A stretch of DNA of 64,000 nt from Streptococcus infantis (GCF_019929665.1 NZ_JAHZPZ010000001.1:186001-250000); one strand, 5' to 3'. Positions 47,371 to 63,419 are shown, numbered from the stretch's first letter. The notes: generated by a model from the letters alone, not told the origin. Numbers and translations: made by a program.

Positions 47371-48111
47371 GTGCTAAAAAGTGAACGAAAACAGGTGATT
47401 TTAGAAGAATTGAAACAGCATAAAATCGTCTCACTTGAGAAATTAGTAGGTTTGTTAGATACTTCAGAATCAACAGTTAGACGTGATTTAGATGAATTGG
47501 AGTCCGAAAATAAACTTCGTCGAGTGCATGGAGGAGCAGAGTTGCCTCACTCCTTGCAAGAAGAAGAAACCATTCAAGAAAAATCTGTCAAAAACCTTCA
47601 AGAGAAAAAGTTGATTGCTCAAAAAGCATCTTCCCTCATCAAAGAAAAAGATGTTATCTTTGTAGATGCAGGAAGTACGACAGCCTTTCTCATTAAAGAA
47701 TTGGAGCGAAAAGACATTACAGTGGTAACCAATTCCATTCACCATGCGGTTCAATTAGTGGATAAGCAAATCCCAACAGTCATTATCGGTGGTGGAGTCA
47801 AGATGACAACTGATGCCAGTATCGGAGGAGTAGCTCTCAATCAGATTAACCAACTGCACTTTGATCGTGCCTTTATTGGAATGAATGGTGTAGATGAAGG
47901 TTACTTTACAACTCCAGACATGGAGGAGGGAGCTGTTAAACGAGCTATTTTGGAAAATGCTAAACAGACATATGTTCTAGCAGATTCATCCAAGATTGGT
48001 CAGTCTTGTTTTGCTAAGGTAGCTCCTATAAAACGTGCTATTGTTATTACAAGTAAGGGTCAAGAGCTCTTGTCAGCTATCAAAGAGAAAACGGAGGTAA
48101 TAGAAGTATGA
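47371..48111 (+). CDS. fruR: DeoR-family transcriptional regulator of the fructose operon
   Basis: A 246-residue DeoR protein: N-terminal winged helix 'RKQVILEELKQHKIVSLEKLVGLLDTSESTVRRDLDELESENKLRRVHGGAEL', then the sugar-phosphate sensor domain ('DVIFVDAGSTTAFLIKEL', 'VTNSIHHAVQL', 'GGVKMTTDASIGG', 'FIGMNGVDEGYFTTPD', 'VLADSSKIGQ'). It probably represses the operon until fructose 1-phosphate accumulates. The start is GTG with a strong AGGAGGT. It overlaps fruK by 4 nt. Confidence 0.93.
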   Translation: MLKSERKQVILEELKQHKIVSLEKLVGLLDTSESTVRRDLDELESENKLRRVHGGAELPHSLQEEETIQEKSVKNLQEKKLIAQKASSLIKEKDVIFVDAGSTTAFLIKELERKDITVVTNSIHHAVQLVDKQIPTVIIGGGVKMTTDASIGGVALNQINQLHFDRAFIGMNGVDEGYFTTPDMEEGAVKRAILENAKQTYVLADSSKIGQSCFAKVAPIKRAIVITSKGQELLSAIKEKTEVIEV

Positions 48112-49019
48112 TTTATACAGTCACACTCAATCCATCTATAGACTACATTGTCCGTTTGGACAAAGTGGAAGTTGGTAGTGTCAATCGTATGGATAGTGAT
48201 GATAAGTTTGCTGGTGGTAAAGGTATCAATGTTAGCCGTGTCTTGAAGCGTTTGGATATTCCAAATACAGCGACAGGTTTCATCGGAGGCTTTACTGGAA
48301 AATTTATCACAGATACTTTAGCTGAAGAACAAATAGAAACGCAATTTGTCCAAGTGGCAGAAGATACGCGTATCAATGTTAAGATTAAAGCCGACCAAGA
48401 AACAGAAATCAATGGGACAGGACCTAATGTTGAGCCCGAACAACTTGAAGAGTTAAAAGCCATTCTTTCAAATCTCACAGTAGAAGATACAGTAGTATTT
48501 GCTGGATCAAGTGCTAAAAACTTAGGCAATGTCATCTATAAGGATTTGATTGCCTTGACGCGTCAGACAGGCGCTCAAGTAGTCTGTGACTTTGAAGGTC
48601 AAACCTTGATTGATAGTTTGGATTATCAACCACTTTTGGTGAAACCAAATAATCATGAACTGGGAGCTATCTTTGGAGTCAAGCTTGAAAGCCTTGATGA
48701 AATAGAGAAATACGCTCGAGAATTGCTGGCTAAAGGTGCTCAAAACGTTATTATCTCTATGGCTGGTGATGGAGCCCTTCTGGTAACATCAGATGGAGCA
48801 TACTTTGCTAAACCAATCAAGGGAACAGTGAAAAACTCAGTGGGGGCTGGTGACTCTATGGTTGCTGGATTTACGGGTGAGTTTGTCAAATCAAAAGATG
48901 CAGTAGAAGCCTTCAAGTGGGGAGTGGCTTGTGGAACAGCAACTACCTTCTCAGATGATTTAGCAACTGCAGCATTTATTAAAGAAACTTATGAAAAAGT
49001 TGAGGTAGAAAAAAGATGA
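48108..49019 (+). CDS. fruK: 1-phosphofructokinase
   Basis: A 303-residue PfkB-family kinase: 'VTLNPSIDYIVRLDKVEVGSVNRMDSDDKFAGGKGINVSRVL' (substrate site), and the C-terminal 'NSVGAGDSMVAGFTGEF' with the catalytic Asp in GAGD. It converts fructose 1-phosphate to fructose 1,6-bisphosphate. ATGA overlaps on both sides (with fruR and fruA) show tight translational coupling. Confidence 0.95.
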   Translation: MIYTVTLNPSIDYIVRLDKVEVGSVNRMDSDDKFAGGKGINVSRVLKRLDIPNTATGFIGGFTGKFITDTLAEEQIETQFVQVAEDTRINVKIKADQETEINGTGPNVEPEQLEELKAILSNLTVEDTVVFAGSSAKNLGNVIYKDLIALTRQTGAQVVCDFEGQTLIDSLDYQPLLVKPNNHELGAIFGVKLESLDEIEKYARELLAKGAQNVIISMAGDGALLVTSDGAYFAKPIKGTVKNSVGAGDSMVAGFTGEFVKSKDAVEAFKWGVACGTATTFSDDLATAAFIKETYEKVEVEKR

Positions 49020-50974
49020 AAATTCAAGATTTATTGAGAAAAGATGTCATGTTACTTGATTTGCAAGCAACTGAAAAAACAGCAGCTATCGAAGAAATGA
49101 TTCATAGCTTGGTGGAGCATGGATACGTGACAGATTTTGAAACCTTTAAAGAAGGAATTTTAGCGCGTGAAGCTTTGACTTCTACAGGCTTGGGCGACGG
49201 TATCGCTATGCCACACAGCAAAAATGCTGCAGTTAAAGAAGCAACTGTTCTCTTTGCTAAGTCAAACAAGGGTGTTGACTACGAAAGTTTAGACGGGCAA
49301 GCAACTGACCTCTTCTTTATGATTGCTGCTCCAGAAGGTGCCAATGATACTCACTTGGCTGCCTTGGCAGAATTGTCACAATATTTGATGAAAGACGGAT
49401 TTGCTGATAAACTTCGTCAAGTAACATCAGCTGATCAAGTCATTGAACTCTTTGACCAAGCTTCAGAAAAAGCTCAAGAGCCAGTTCAAGCTCCTGCAGA
49501 TGAATCTGGTGACTTTATCGTAGCAGTTACAGCTTGTACAACAGGAATTGCCCACACATACATGGCCCAAGAAGCTCTTCAAAAAGTGGCTGTGGAAATG
49601 GGTGTTGGTATCAAGGTTGAGACCAACGGAGCAAGTGGTGTTGGCAACAAATTAACAGCAGAAGATATCCGCAATGCCAAAGCTGTTATCATTGCTGCAG
49701 ATAAAGCAGTTGAGATGGATCGTTTCGATGGTAAACCATTGGTAAACCGTCCGGTTGCAGATGGTATTCGTAAGACAGAAGAGTTGATCAACTTGGCTCT
49801 TTCTGGTAATGCTGAAGTATATCGTGCTGCGAATGGAGCGCAAGCTTCAACAGCATCTAATGAAAAACAAAGTCTAGGTGGTGCCTTCTACAAACACTTG
49901 ATGAGTGGTGTATCACAAATGTTGCCATTCGTTATTGGTGGTGGTATCATGATTGCCCTCGCCTTCTTGATTGATGGTGCTTTGGGGGTTCCAAATGAGA
50001 GTCTTGGAAATCTTGGTTCTTACCATGAGCTAGCTTCTATGTTCATGAAAATCGGTGGGTCAGCCTTTGGTTTGATGTTGCCAGTATTTGCAGGATATGT
50101 TGCTTACTCAATTGCTGAAAAACCAGGTTTGGTAGCCGGTTTCGTAGCTGGTGCTATCGCTAAAGAAGGTTATGCCTTTGGTAAAATCCCTTACGCTCAG
50201 GGTGGTGAAGCAACTTCAGCCCTTGCAGGGGTATCATCAGGTTTCCTTGGAGCCCTCGTAGGTGGATTTATCGCAGGTGCCTTGGTGCTCTTGGTTAAGA
50301 AATACGTGAAGGTTCCTCGCTCACTTGAAGGTGCTAAATCAATCCTTCTCTTGCCACTTTTTGGAACAATCTTGACAGGCTTTGTCATGTTAGCTGTTAA
50401 TATCCCAATGGCCGCAATTAATACTGGTATGAACAACTTCCTTGGTGGTCTTGAAGGTGGATCAGCTGTCCTTCTTGGAGTCGTTCTTGGAGGAATGATG
50501 GCTGTCGATATGGGTGGGCCTGTCAATAAAGCAGCCTACGTCTTTGGTACTGGTACTCTTGCAGCAACAGTGGCAACAGGTGGTTCAGTAGCCATGGCAG
50601 CAGTTATGGCTGGAGGAATGGTTCCACCACTTGCAATCTTTGTGGCAACACTTCTCTTCAAGAATAAATTTACCAAAGAAGAACGTAACTCTGGTTTGAC
50701 GAACATCGTTATGGGCTTGTCATTCATCACTGAAGGTGCGATTCCATTTGGTGCAGCAGACCCAGCTCGTGCTATCCCAAGCTTCATCCTTGGTTCAGCG
50801 GTAGCAGGTGGACTCGTTGGTCTTGCAAATATCAAACTCATGGCTCCTCACGGAGGAATCTTCGTTATCGCCCTTACTTCAAATGCTCTTCTTTACCTTG
50901 TCTTTGTCTTGGTAGGAGCAATTGTCAGTGGTGTCGTTTACGGTTACCTTCGTAAACCACAAGCAGTGAAATAA
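49016..50974 (+). CDS. fruA: Fructose-specific PTS EIIABC
   Basis: A 652-residue fused PTS permease. EIIA domain about 1-150 with phospho-His67 ('AMPHSKNAAV'), EIIB about 168-270 with phospho-Cys174 ('VTACTTGIAHTYMAQEAL'), then EIIC about 295-645 with about eight to ten membrane segments ('GGAFYKHLMSGVSQMLPFVIGGGIMIAL', 'GGPVNKAAYVFG', 'SFITEGAIPFGAADP'). It takes up fructose as fructose 1-phosphate. A strong terminator follows. Confidence 0.96.
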   Translation: MKIQDLLRKDVMLLDLQATEKTAAIEEMIHSLVEHGYVTDFETFKEGILAREALTSTGLGDGIAMPHSKNAAVKEATVLFAKSNKGVDYESLDGQATDLFFMIAAPEGANDTHLAALAELSQYLMKDGFADKLRQVTSADQVIELFDQASEKAQEPVQAPADESGDFIVAVTACTTGIAHTYMAQEALQKVAVEMGVGIKVETNGASGVGNKLTAEDIRNAKAVIIAADKAVEMDRFDGKPLVNRPVADGIRKTEELINLALSGNAEVYRAANGAQASTASNEKQSLGGAFYKHLMSGVSQMLPFVIGGGIMIALAFLIDGALGVPNESLGNLGSYHELASMFMKIGGSAFGLMLPVFAGYVAYSIAEKPGLVAGFVAGAIAKEGYAFGKIPYAQGGEATSALAGVSSGFLGALVGGFIAGALVLLVKKYVKVPRSLEGAKSILLLPLFGTILTGFVMLAVNIPMAAINTGMNNFLGGLEGGSAVLLGVVLGGMMAVDMGGPVNKAAYVFGTGTLAATVATGGSVAMAAVMAGGMVPPLAIFVATLLFKNKFTKEERNSGLTNIVMGLSFITEGAIPFGAADPARAIPSFILGSAVAGGLVGLANIKLMAPHGGIFVIALTSNALLYLVFVLVGAIVSGVVYGYLRKPQAVK

Positions 50975-51045
50975 GTCAAATATATTTAGGGAACTATATA
51001 TCTGTTTACAACAACAAGATGTAGTACTTCAATAATATCGAAAAA

Positions 51046-51075
51046 GACGATTTCCGTTTGGAAATCGTCTTCTCA
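51046..51075. terminator. Convergent terminator between fruA and the restriction-modification gene
   Basis: AAGACGATTTCC, GTTT, GGAAATCGTCTT with T run; usable in both directions. Confidence 0.85.
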
Positions 51076-53397
51076 TTATTTCAATAGTTCATATTCAAAT
51101 AATTTACTTTCAAGCTCATTTTCGTAGTAATCTGCTAGCCTTGTTTTAAGCTCTTTTAGTTTGGTGTTAACTTTTTCATTGTTGAATATCTTTTTATCAT
51201 TACTATCTTTGTATGATGTGTTTATCTCTAATTCAATTTGATAAGTGCCATAATTGTATTCCGGATTGTATTCTTGAGTATCTTTGACTAGTTCAAGTAA
51301 TTCATCGAAGACACCTAACAACATTAAGTCCGCTCTATCAAGCTTCCCATACTTTTCTTGTTCGACCAATTCTTTACGGACTATAGAGTTCTCATCTAAG
51401 CACATCTCGTTATTGTAAAATTTCCCATCAGAACCATGGAAGCTTAAACAATGATTCTTTTGAGATATGCAAGTCCATAACGTAGATTTTCTAAGAAAAT
51501 CTATATCCTTTTTATACAAATCTCCTTTGTCGGCAGTTGTATAGTAAATATCTCTTTCATACCAGTTTTTTTGAGGATACTGCTTGGCAACAAACAAAAC
51601 TGTCTGCTCTGCATAATTAGTTGTTCTAACTTGACTACCTCGTCCATGATATATAGCAATTCTAGTCATTCGTATGTCCTGCGGAGTAATACCAAAACCA
51701 CTGGCTTCTATAACCGCTAAAATATTATCATTATAAACAGGTTTCCCATAGCTTTTCAGTGGCACTTCTCTACCATCGTAGCCAGTAGCAATTTTAGACA
51801 ATACATCTGTTTTTACCTTTTTAGAATAAAATTCTCCTAGCGTTTTGTATACTTTTCTTATAGTGACATGCTTCACATCTTTAAGAATAGCATCCTCAGG
51901 TACATCAATGACTGCAGCCCCTTTCCCAGTTCCCCACTTTTTGTCATCTTTCCAAATCTCTTTAGCTGGAACAGTTAAACTTTCTGTTATGGTATCAACT
52001 TCATTCTTCCATTGTGCGACTAAAACAGAACTTTCTTGTGCTTTAAAATTCCCTCTATTTGCTAAAAAACCATCAACGAAAATTTTTTTCATCAATCCTA
52101 CAGACTTCCAATACTTTACTGGTGCAAATAGGATGTAATAATCATGTTCATTTCTCATAAAATACTTCTCAAACGACCAAACAAATTGATTGAGTAAATC
52201 TTTTGCATGACTACTATCCCCAGTAAATTCATCGGACATCAATTTTCTTATATAGCTGTATTTATCTTTAGATTTAACATTTCCTTCTTGAGCACGGGCT
52301 AACTCGCTAGAATAAGGGGGATTTTCGAAACCAATAATCGCAACATTTTTGTCATCTATGACTTCTTGTAATGTATTATGTTTTCCATCTGTTTCCATTG
52401 GAATTGATAAAAACTCTTCTGATAAAGCATCTCCACCTGTTACTAAGTTCCCTTTGTTTGCTTGTACCAATGAAAGTGGTGGTATGATAGCCCGTACCTT
52501 CCCAATATATTTGTTATACAAAACAAGCCATTCTTTTATTTCATAAGTATTCAAGATGACATGGCTTAACTCTTCTTCAGTTAAATAATGCTCTAATGCT
52601 CCTGTACCAGCACATCTATCCAAAATAACATAGTCCATACCTTTAGGAAGACTGCTAATAGCTTGATGAACAAGTTTAGTTGCTTCTTTAACATAGGGTA
52701 GTGGTGTATAAAACGCTCCTAAATCTTTTCTATTTGCAGGGTCATTTAATGCGTCCATTACGGTGTCAAAATCGCTTTCGTCTCCACACCAAGGTAAGAT
52801 ATAGTTTTCGACTATTGAATTAGATGGTTGTTTGAGCATCTCAAACATTTGAGATTTAGTTGTTGTTTTATCGTGACGGTATATGTAGTTCGCCCACCCT
52901 AAAATGTTTGGAAAATCAATTTCAAATTTTTGATACTCGTCTATTTGGAATAATTCAAGCAATTCATGATTTTTAGGGCTTTTTGGTTGAAGAACGTCAA
53001 ATTCAATTACTTTTTCAGGGTTAGTAGCATCTTTTAAAGTCTTCTGATTTACATTTTTTGATGCACTATTCGTATAATTTTGTAAAATTTCTAAACGATA
53101 TTTAGTTGCATCATAAACACTTGCACGATTTTTATTTATATCAACTAAAACGATTTTGCTTGGTATAGGAATACCACCTTTAATCCTTAATTTAGACAGA
53201 TAGTGGATAGCTTGAGTAAGCACAGCATTAAGATCAGCAATGCTATTTTTAAATTCAAACAGAGCTCCGTTAACGATACCATCAGTATTTTCGATTAAAA
53301 TATCCTTTTCGTCAAAACCGAAACTTCTCCAGAAAAATAAATTGTCAGCTCTTTCATTTCCAGATTGCCAACTTCTATCAATAGCTAGAGGCGTCAT
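51076..53397 (-). CDS. Type IIG-like restriction-modification enzyme (nuclease plus N6-adenine methyltransferase)
   Basis: From ATG 53397, 773 residues. The N-terminus has a PD-(D/E)xK-like site (Asp39 then Glu48-x-Lys50 in 'DGIVNGALFEFK'). The centre has methyltransferase motif I 'DRCAGTGALEH' (Cys262) and catalytic motif IV Asn359-Pro-Pro-Tyr362 ('GFENPPYSS'). Residues about 480-720 probably recognise the target ('GYDGREVPLKSYGKP', 'MTRIAIYHGRGSQVRTTNYAEQ'). No separate R or S subunit is adjacent. It would cut DNA lacking its own adenine methylation; the target is unknown. The start has a near-perfect GGAGGTG, and its ATGA overlaps the stop of the leader frame. It sits between fruA and ftsK, which I recall as neighbours in pneumococcus, so it is an insertion. 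Confidence 0.78.
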   Translation of the reverse strand: MTPLAIDRSWQSGNERADNLFFWRSFGFDEKDILIENTDGIVNGALFEFKNSIADLNAVLTQAIHYLSKLRIKGGIPIPSKIVLVDINKNRASVYDATKYRLEILQNYTNSASKNVNQKTLKDATNPEKVIEFDVLQPKSPKNHELLELFQIDEYQKFEIDFPNILGWANYIYRHDKTTTKSQMFEMLKQPSNSIVENYILPWCGDESDFDTVMDALNDPANRKDLGAFYTPLPYVKEATKLVHQAISSLPKGMDYVILDRCAGTGALEHYLTEEELSHVILNTYEIKEWLVLYNKYIGKVRAIIPPLSLVQANKGNLVTGGDALSEEFLSIPMETDGKHNTLQEVIDDKNVAIIGFENPPYSSELARAQEGNVKSKDKYSYIRKLMSDEFTGDSSHAKDLLNQFVWSFEKYFMRNEHDYYILFAPVKYWKSVGLMKKIFVDGFLANRGNFKAQESSVLVAQWKNEVDTITESLTVPAKEIWKDDKKWGTGKGAAVIDVPEDAILKDVKHVTIRKVYKTLGEFYSKKVKTDVLSKIATGYDGREVPLKSYGKPVYNDNILAVIEASGFGITPQDIRMTRIAIYHGRGSQVRTTNYAEQTVLFVAKQYPQKNWYERDIYYTTADKGDLYKKDIDFLRKSTLWTCISQKNHCLSFHGSDGKFYNNEMCLDENSIVRKELVEQEKYGKLDRADLMLLGVFDELLELVKDTQEYNPEYNYGTYQIELEINTSYKDSNDKKIFNNEKVNTKLKELKTRLADYYENELESKLFEYELLK

Positions 53398-53607
53398 TTT
53401 ACACCTCCAACAATCAACCCATATAGTTGAGGAACAGCAGAAAAGACTTCTCCACAAAAACGTGAAAAAGCCTGTTTTAGTGCTTGACAAAAAACACGTC
53501 CGATTACATAATCAGCGTGAGCTGTGAGCTGTGAGCTGTGAGCTGTGAGCTGTGAGCTGTGAGCTGTGAGCTGTGAGCTGTGAGCTGTGAGCTGTGATTG
53601 CGTTCAT
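53394..53607 (-). pseudogene. Phase-variable leader reading frame upstream of the restriction-modification gene (currently out of phase)
   Basis: ATG 53607, with AAAGGA 9-10 nt upstream, enters the heptanucleotide tract, which reads as a repeating TAHSSQL peptide. With the present 11 units the frame ends at TGA immediately after the tract (codons S-S-R-stop, near 53515). With one unit fewer (10) or two more (13) it stays open through a further 40 codons (A-D-Y-V-I-G-R ... L-I-V-G-G-V-K) and ends at TGA 53396-53394, overlapping the methyltransferase ATG as ATGA. So in one of three phases a coupled leader peptide of about 70 residues is made. Its peptide has no recognised domain. That this switches the downstream gene is inference. 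Confidence 0.65.
53517..53597 (-). repeat. Heptanucleotide simple sequence repeat, 11 copies
   Basis: Eleven perfect GCTGTGA units (plus strand, 53521-53597; TCACAGC on the minus strand) plus a four-base partial unit. Seven is not a multiple of three, so each copy gained or lost shifts the reading frame. Confidence 0.97.
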
Positions 53608-53638
53608 ACCAATCATTCCTTTACTTTTTGATAGTTTT

Positions 53639-53647
53639 ATTATATCA
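53639..53647 (-). promoter_or_regulatory. Extended -10 promoter of the restriction-modification unit
   Basis: Minus strand TGATATAAT; predicted start near 53632, 25 nt before the leader ATG. Confidence 0.6.
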
Positions 53648-53680
53648 AAATTTTAAAATTTTGCATATCTTCTTTTTCTG

Positions 53681-53834
53681 ATGAACAGTCAGCTGGATCA
53701 TAAAGGCTATCAAAAAGATGTTCTGAAATTGCTTAGAGAGGGAAACTATGGATAAGAAAATTTTTTTTGAATCTCTTAATACATAACTACTCAAGGAGGA
53801 TATTGATCTTTTTAGAAATGGCGGTGAAATATGA
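53681..53834 (+). pseudogene. Degraded short coding remnant before ftsK
   Basis: Two overlapping short frames: 53681-53755 (24 codons) and 53748-53834, the second with an AGAGAGG Shine-Dalgarno but an in-frame TAA at 53784 in otherwise coding-like sequence (KKIFFESLNT, then LLKEDIDLFRNGGE). It may be debris of a gene displaced by the restriction-modification insertion. Weak support. Confidence 0.3.
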
Positions 53835-53840
53835 TATAAT
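53832..53840 (+). promoter_or_regulatory. Extended -10 promoter giving leaderless ftsK mRNA
   Basis: TGATATAAT ends 6 nt before ATG 53847; no Shine-Dalgarno. Confidence 0.7.
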
Positions 53841-53846
53841 AGAAGC

Positions 53847-56180
53847 ATGGCAAACAAGAATACAACTAAAACAAGACGAAGACCGTCTAAAGCAGAATTG
53901 GAAAGAAAACAAGCGATTCAACGAATGCTGATTTCCTTAGCTTTGGCTATCTGTTTAATTTTTGCAGCCCTCAAATGGGGAGCTGTCGGAATCACTGTTT
54001 ATAACCTGATTCGCTTACTCGTAGGGAGTTTGGCATACTTAGCTATTTTCTCTCTCTTGATTTATCTATTCTTCTTTAAATGGATTCATAAACAAGAAGG
54101 CTTGTTAGCAGGTTTCTTCTTTATTTTTGCAGGCTTGCTCCTCATCTTTCAAGCTTATCTTGTCTGGAAGCTTAGCATGGCAAATGCTGTTTTTCAAGGA
54201 ACGATTGGACAAATCTTTAAAGATTTAACCAGTTTTCAAGTAAGCGGTTTTGCAGGGGGAGGCTTGTTAGGGGTAGGTCTCTACATTCCGGTAGCCTTTT
54301 TGTTCTCAAACATCGGTACCTATTTCATCGGGGCAATCTTAATCCTAATCGGAGCTCTTTTAATGAGTCCATGGTCTATCTATGATATTGCTGATTTTCT
54401 TTCAGCTCGATTTGCTATCTGGATGGAGCGCCGTGAACAGAAAAAACAAGAGCGTTTTATCAAGCGTGAAGAGGAAAAGGCACGAAGAGAAGCAGAAGAG
54501 CAAGCAAGACTTGAAAAAGAAAGAGAAGAGCAGGCTTTGCTTGACATGCAGCCTGTAGATATGGAAACTGGAGAAATCTTATCAGACCAACCACTGCAAG
54601 AATTTCCTCCACTTCCAGAGGAGGAATGGATAGAACCTGAGATTATTCTCCCGCAAGCTGATTTTGATTACCCTGAAGAAGGAGACTATCCAGAGGAAGA
54701 AGTTTTTTCTGAAGATGATGATGACGAGGAGGTTGAAGTAGATTTTTCTGCTAAAAAGGCTTTGGAGTATAAGCTCCCAAGCTTGCAACTCTTTGCGCCA
54801 GACAAACCAAAAGACCAGTCTAAAGAAAAGAAAATCGTTCGAGAAAATATTAAAATTTTGGAAGAGACCTTCGCAAGTTTTGGTATTAAAGTGACTGTAG
54901 AAAGAGCAGAAATCGGTCCGTCGGTGACCAAGTATGAGGTTAAACCTGCAGTTGGTGTCCGTGTTAACCGTATTTCAAATCTAGCAGATGATTTGGCTTT
55001 GGCTTTGGCTGCTAAAGATGTCCGTATCGAAGCACCTATTCCTGGGAAATCCTTGGTAGGTATCGAAGTTCCTAACTCGGAAATTGCAACTGTATCCTTC
55101 CGTGAGCTTTGGGAACAATCTCAAACAAAACCTGAAAATCTTTTAGAAATTCCTCTTGGGAAGGCCGTTAACGGAACAGCTCGTAGTTTTGATTTGGCAA
55201 AAATGCCTCACTTGCTAGTGGCCGGTTCTACAGGTTCTGGTAAATCCGTTGCAGTTAATGGTATTATAGCAAGTATTCTGATGAAGGCTCGCCCGGACCA
55301 AGTCAAATTTATGATGGTGGACCCTAAGATGGTTGAGCTATCCGTATACAACGATATCCCTCATCTCTTGATTCCAGTTGTAACAAATCCTCGCAAAGCA
55401 AGTAAAGCTCTTCAAAAAGTCGTAGATGAAATGGAAAACCGCTACGAACTATTTGCTAAGGTTGGTGTTCGAAATATTGCCGGTTTCAATGCTAAAGTTG
55501 AGGAATTCAACGCTCAATCAGAGTACAAACAAGTACCTCTACCTTTAATCGTCGTGATTGTGGATGAGTTGGCTGACCTCATGATGGTTGCTAGCAAGGA
55601 AGTAGAAGATGCCATTATCCGACTTGGACAGAAGGCGCGTGCGGCTGGTATTCATATGATTCTTGCAACCCAGCGTCCTTCAGTGGATGTTATTTCTGGT
55701 TTGATTAAGGCAAATGTGCCATCACGTGTAGCATTCGCGGTTTCTTCAGGAACAGATTCACGTACGATTTTGGATGAAAATGGTGCTGAGAAATTGCTTG
55801 GTCGAGGGGATATGCTCTTTAAACCAATTGATGAAAACCATCCTGTTCGTCTCCAAGGTTCCTTTATCTCAGATGATGATGTGGAACGCATCGTAAACTT
55901 CATTAAGGCTCAAGCTGATGCAGATTATGATGAAAGCTTTGACCCAGGAGAAGTATCTGAGACAGAAGGTGAGTTTGGTTCTGGAGAAGATGGTGGAGAT
56001 CCACTTTTCGAAGAAGCCAAGGCTTTGGTTATTGAAACTCAAAAAGCAAGTGCATCCATGATTCAGCGCCGTCTATCGGTTGGATTTAACCGAGCCACTC
56101 GATTGATGGAAGAATTAGAGATGGCTGGAGTTATTGGTCCTGCTGAAGGGACAAAACCTCGAAAAGTCTTACAACAATAA
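53847..56180 (+). CDS. ftsK: DNA translocase FtsK/SpoIIIE
   Basis: A 777-residue translocase: four or five N-terminal membrane segments (about 30-170), an acidic Glu/Pro-rich linker (about 200-310), the RecA-like motor with Walker A '[11 protein letters not shown]' near Gly460 and Walker B '[14 protein letters not shown]', '[24 protein letters not shown]', and a C-terminal winged-helix gamma domain ('[40 protein letters not shown]') that reads oriented DNA motifs. It moves chromosome ends through the septum. The start codon falls at the predicted transcription start. Confidence 0.96.
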   Translation: MANKNTTKTRRRPSKAELERKQAIQRMLISLALAICLIFAALKWGAVGITVYNLIRLLVGSLAYLAIFSLLIYLFFFKWIHKQEGLLAGFFFIFAGLLLIFQAYLVWKLSMANAVFQGTIGQIFKDLTSFQVSGFAGGGLLGVGLYIPVAFLFSNIGTYFIGAILILIGALLMSPWSIYDIADFLSARFAIWMERREQKKQERFIKREEEKARREAEEQARLEKEREEQALLDMQPVDMETGEILSDQPLQEFPPLPEEEWIEPEIILPQADFDYPEEGDYPEEEVFSEDDDDEEVEVDFSAKKALEYKLPSLQLFAPDKPKDQSKEKKIVRENIKILEETFASFGIKVTVERAEIGPSVTKYEVKPAVGVRVNRISNLADDLALALAAKDVRIEAPIPGKSLVGIEVPNSEIATVSFRELWEQSQTKPENLLEIPLGKAVNGTARSFDLAKMPHLLVAGSTGSGKSVAVNGIIASILMKARPDQVKFMMVDPKMVELSVYNDIPHLLIPVVTNPRKASKALQKVVDEMENRYELFAKVGVRNIAGFNAKVEEFNAQSEYKQVPLPLIVVIVDELADLMMVASKEVEDAIIRLGQKARAAGIHMILATQRPSVDVISGLIKANVPSRVAFAVSSGTDSRTILDENGAEKLLGRGDMLFKPIDENHPVRLQGSFISDDDVERIVNFIKAQADADYDESFDPGEVSETEGEFGSGEDGGDPLFEEAKALVIETQKASASMIQRRLSVGFNRATRLMEELEMAGVIGPAEGTKPRKVLQQ

Positions 56181-56207
56181 TTGTTTGAAAATAGAATAAA
56201 AATTCAA

Positions 56208-56268
56208 GAAATTACCTTTCGAAAATGGGGATAATCTACTCTAATTTTTCGAAGGTGATTTCTTTTTT
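56208..56268 (+). terminator. Long-stem terminator of ftsK
   Basis: AAGAAATTACCTTTCGAAAA pairs with TTTTTCGAAGGTGATTTCTT, followed by TTTTTA. Confidence 0.85.
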
Positions 56269-56372
56269 TATGCCTATGATTATAGGTGTTCTTGTAGTAA
56301 AAAGACTTTCAGTCTGGTTCGGAATTTAGATTTTACTTTTACTAATTTTAACTAATATAGTATTGATTTTTA

Positions 56373-56404
56373 AACCGGTTTTTGATATATTAAAATGGTA
56401 TAAG
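56373..56404 (+). promoter_or_regulatory. Promoter region of the GH101 gene with a palindrome
   Basis: Extended -10 TGGTATAAG at 56396-56404. About 15 bp upstream lies the 10-bp palindrome AAACCGGTTT, a possible operator in the -35 area. The rest of the 327-bp gap holds the ftsK terminator and the cre box. Confidence 0.45.
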
Positions 56405-56467
56405 AAATATTTATATGTTTAAAAAATAAGCGAAAATAATGAAGGGGGTTATTTTTTTAAGACAAAA

Positions 56468-56481
56468 TGCAAACGCTTACT
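56468..56481 (+). promoter_or_regulatory. cre-like CcpA site before the GH101 gene
   Basis: TGCAAACGCTTACT differs from the TGnnAnCGnTnnCA consensus only at the last base. It lies between the promoter and the Shine-Dalgarno, a position giving roadblock-type catabolite repression. Confidence 0.65.
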
Positions 56482-56501
56482 TTTTAAGCAGAAAGGAATA
56501 A

Positions 56502-63266
<6,765 letters not shown>

Positions 63267-63335
63267 AATATAATTGAGTTTTATACTATGAAAACTCAAA
63301 CTCCTAACTTATTGTAATGGAGAAAACCAAACACC

Positions 63336-63365
63336 TAGAGAGGACCTCTTGGTCCTCCCTTTTTA
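63336..63365 (+). terminator. Terminator of the GH101 gene
   Basis: GAGAGGACC, TCTT, GGTCCTCCC, then TTTTT. Confidence 0.85.
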
Positions 63366-63374
63366 AAAGGGAAA

Positions 63375-63401
63375 TGAGAACGCTTACCCAATTTAAGCGT
63401 T
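63375..63401 (+). promoter_or_regulatory. cre-like site within a palindrome before the last gene
   Basis: TGAGAACGCTTACC (63375-63388) matches cre except its last base. AACGCTTA (63379-63386) and TAAGCGTT (63394-63401) form a perfect 8-bp inverted repeat with a 7-bp gap. Confidence 0.6.
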
Positions 63402-63419
63402 GGAAAGGAAATAAAGAAA

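Noticed and set aside
53398..53490. Longer N-terminus (31 extra residues) for the restriction-modification enzyme from a TTG at 53490
   Set aside because: No ribosome-binding site at the TTG, while GGAGGTG fits ATG 53397. The extra residues are Cys/Trp-rich and unlike the rest.
53517..53597. CRISPR array
   Set aside because: The units are 7 bp and contiguous, with no spacers; it is a microsatellite.
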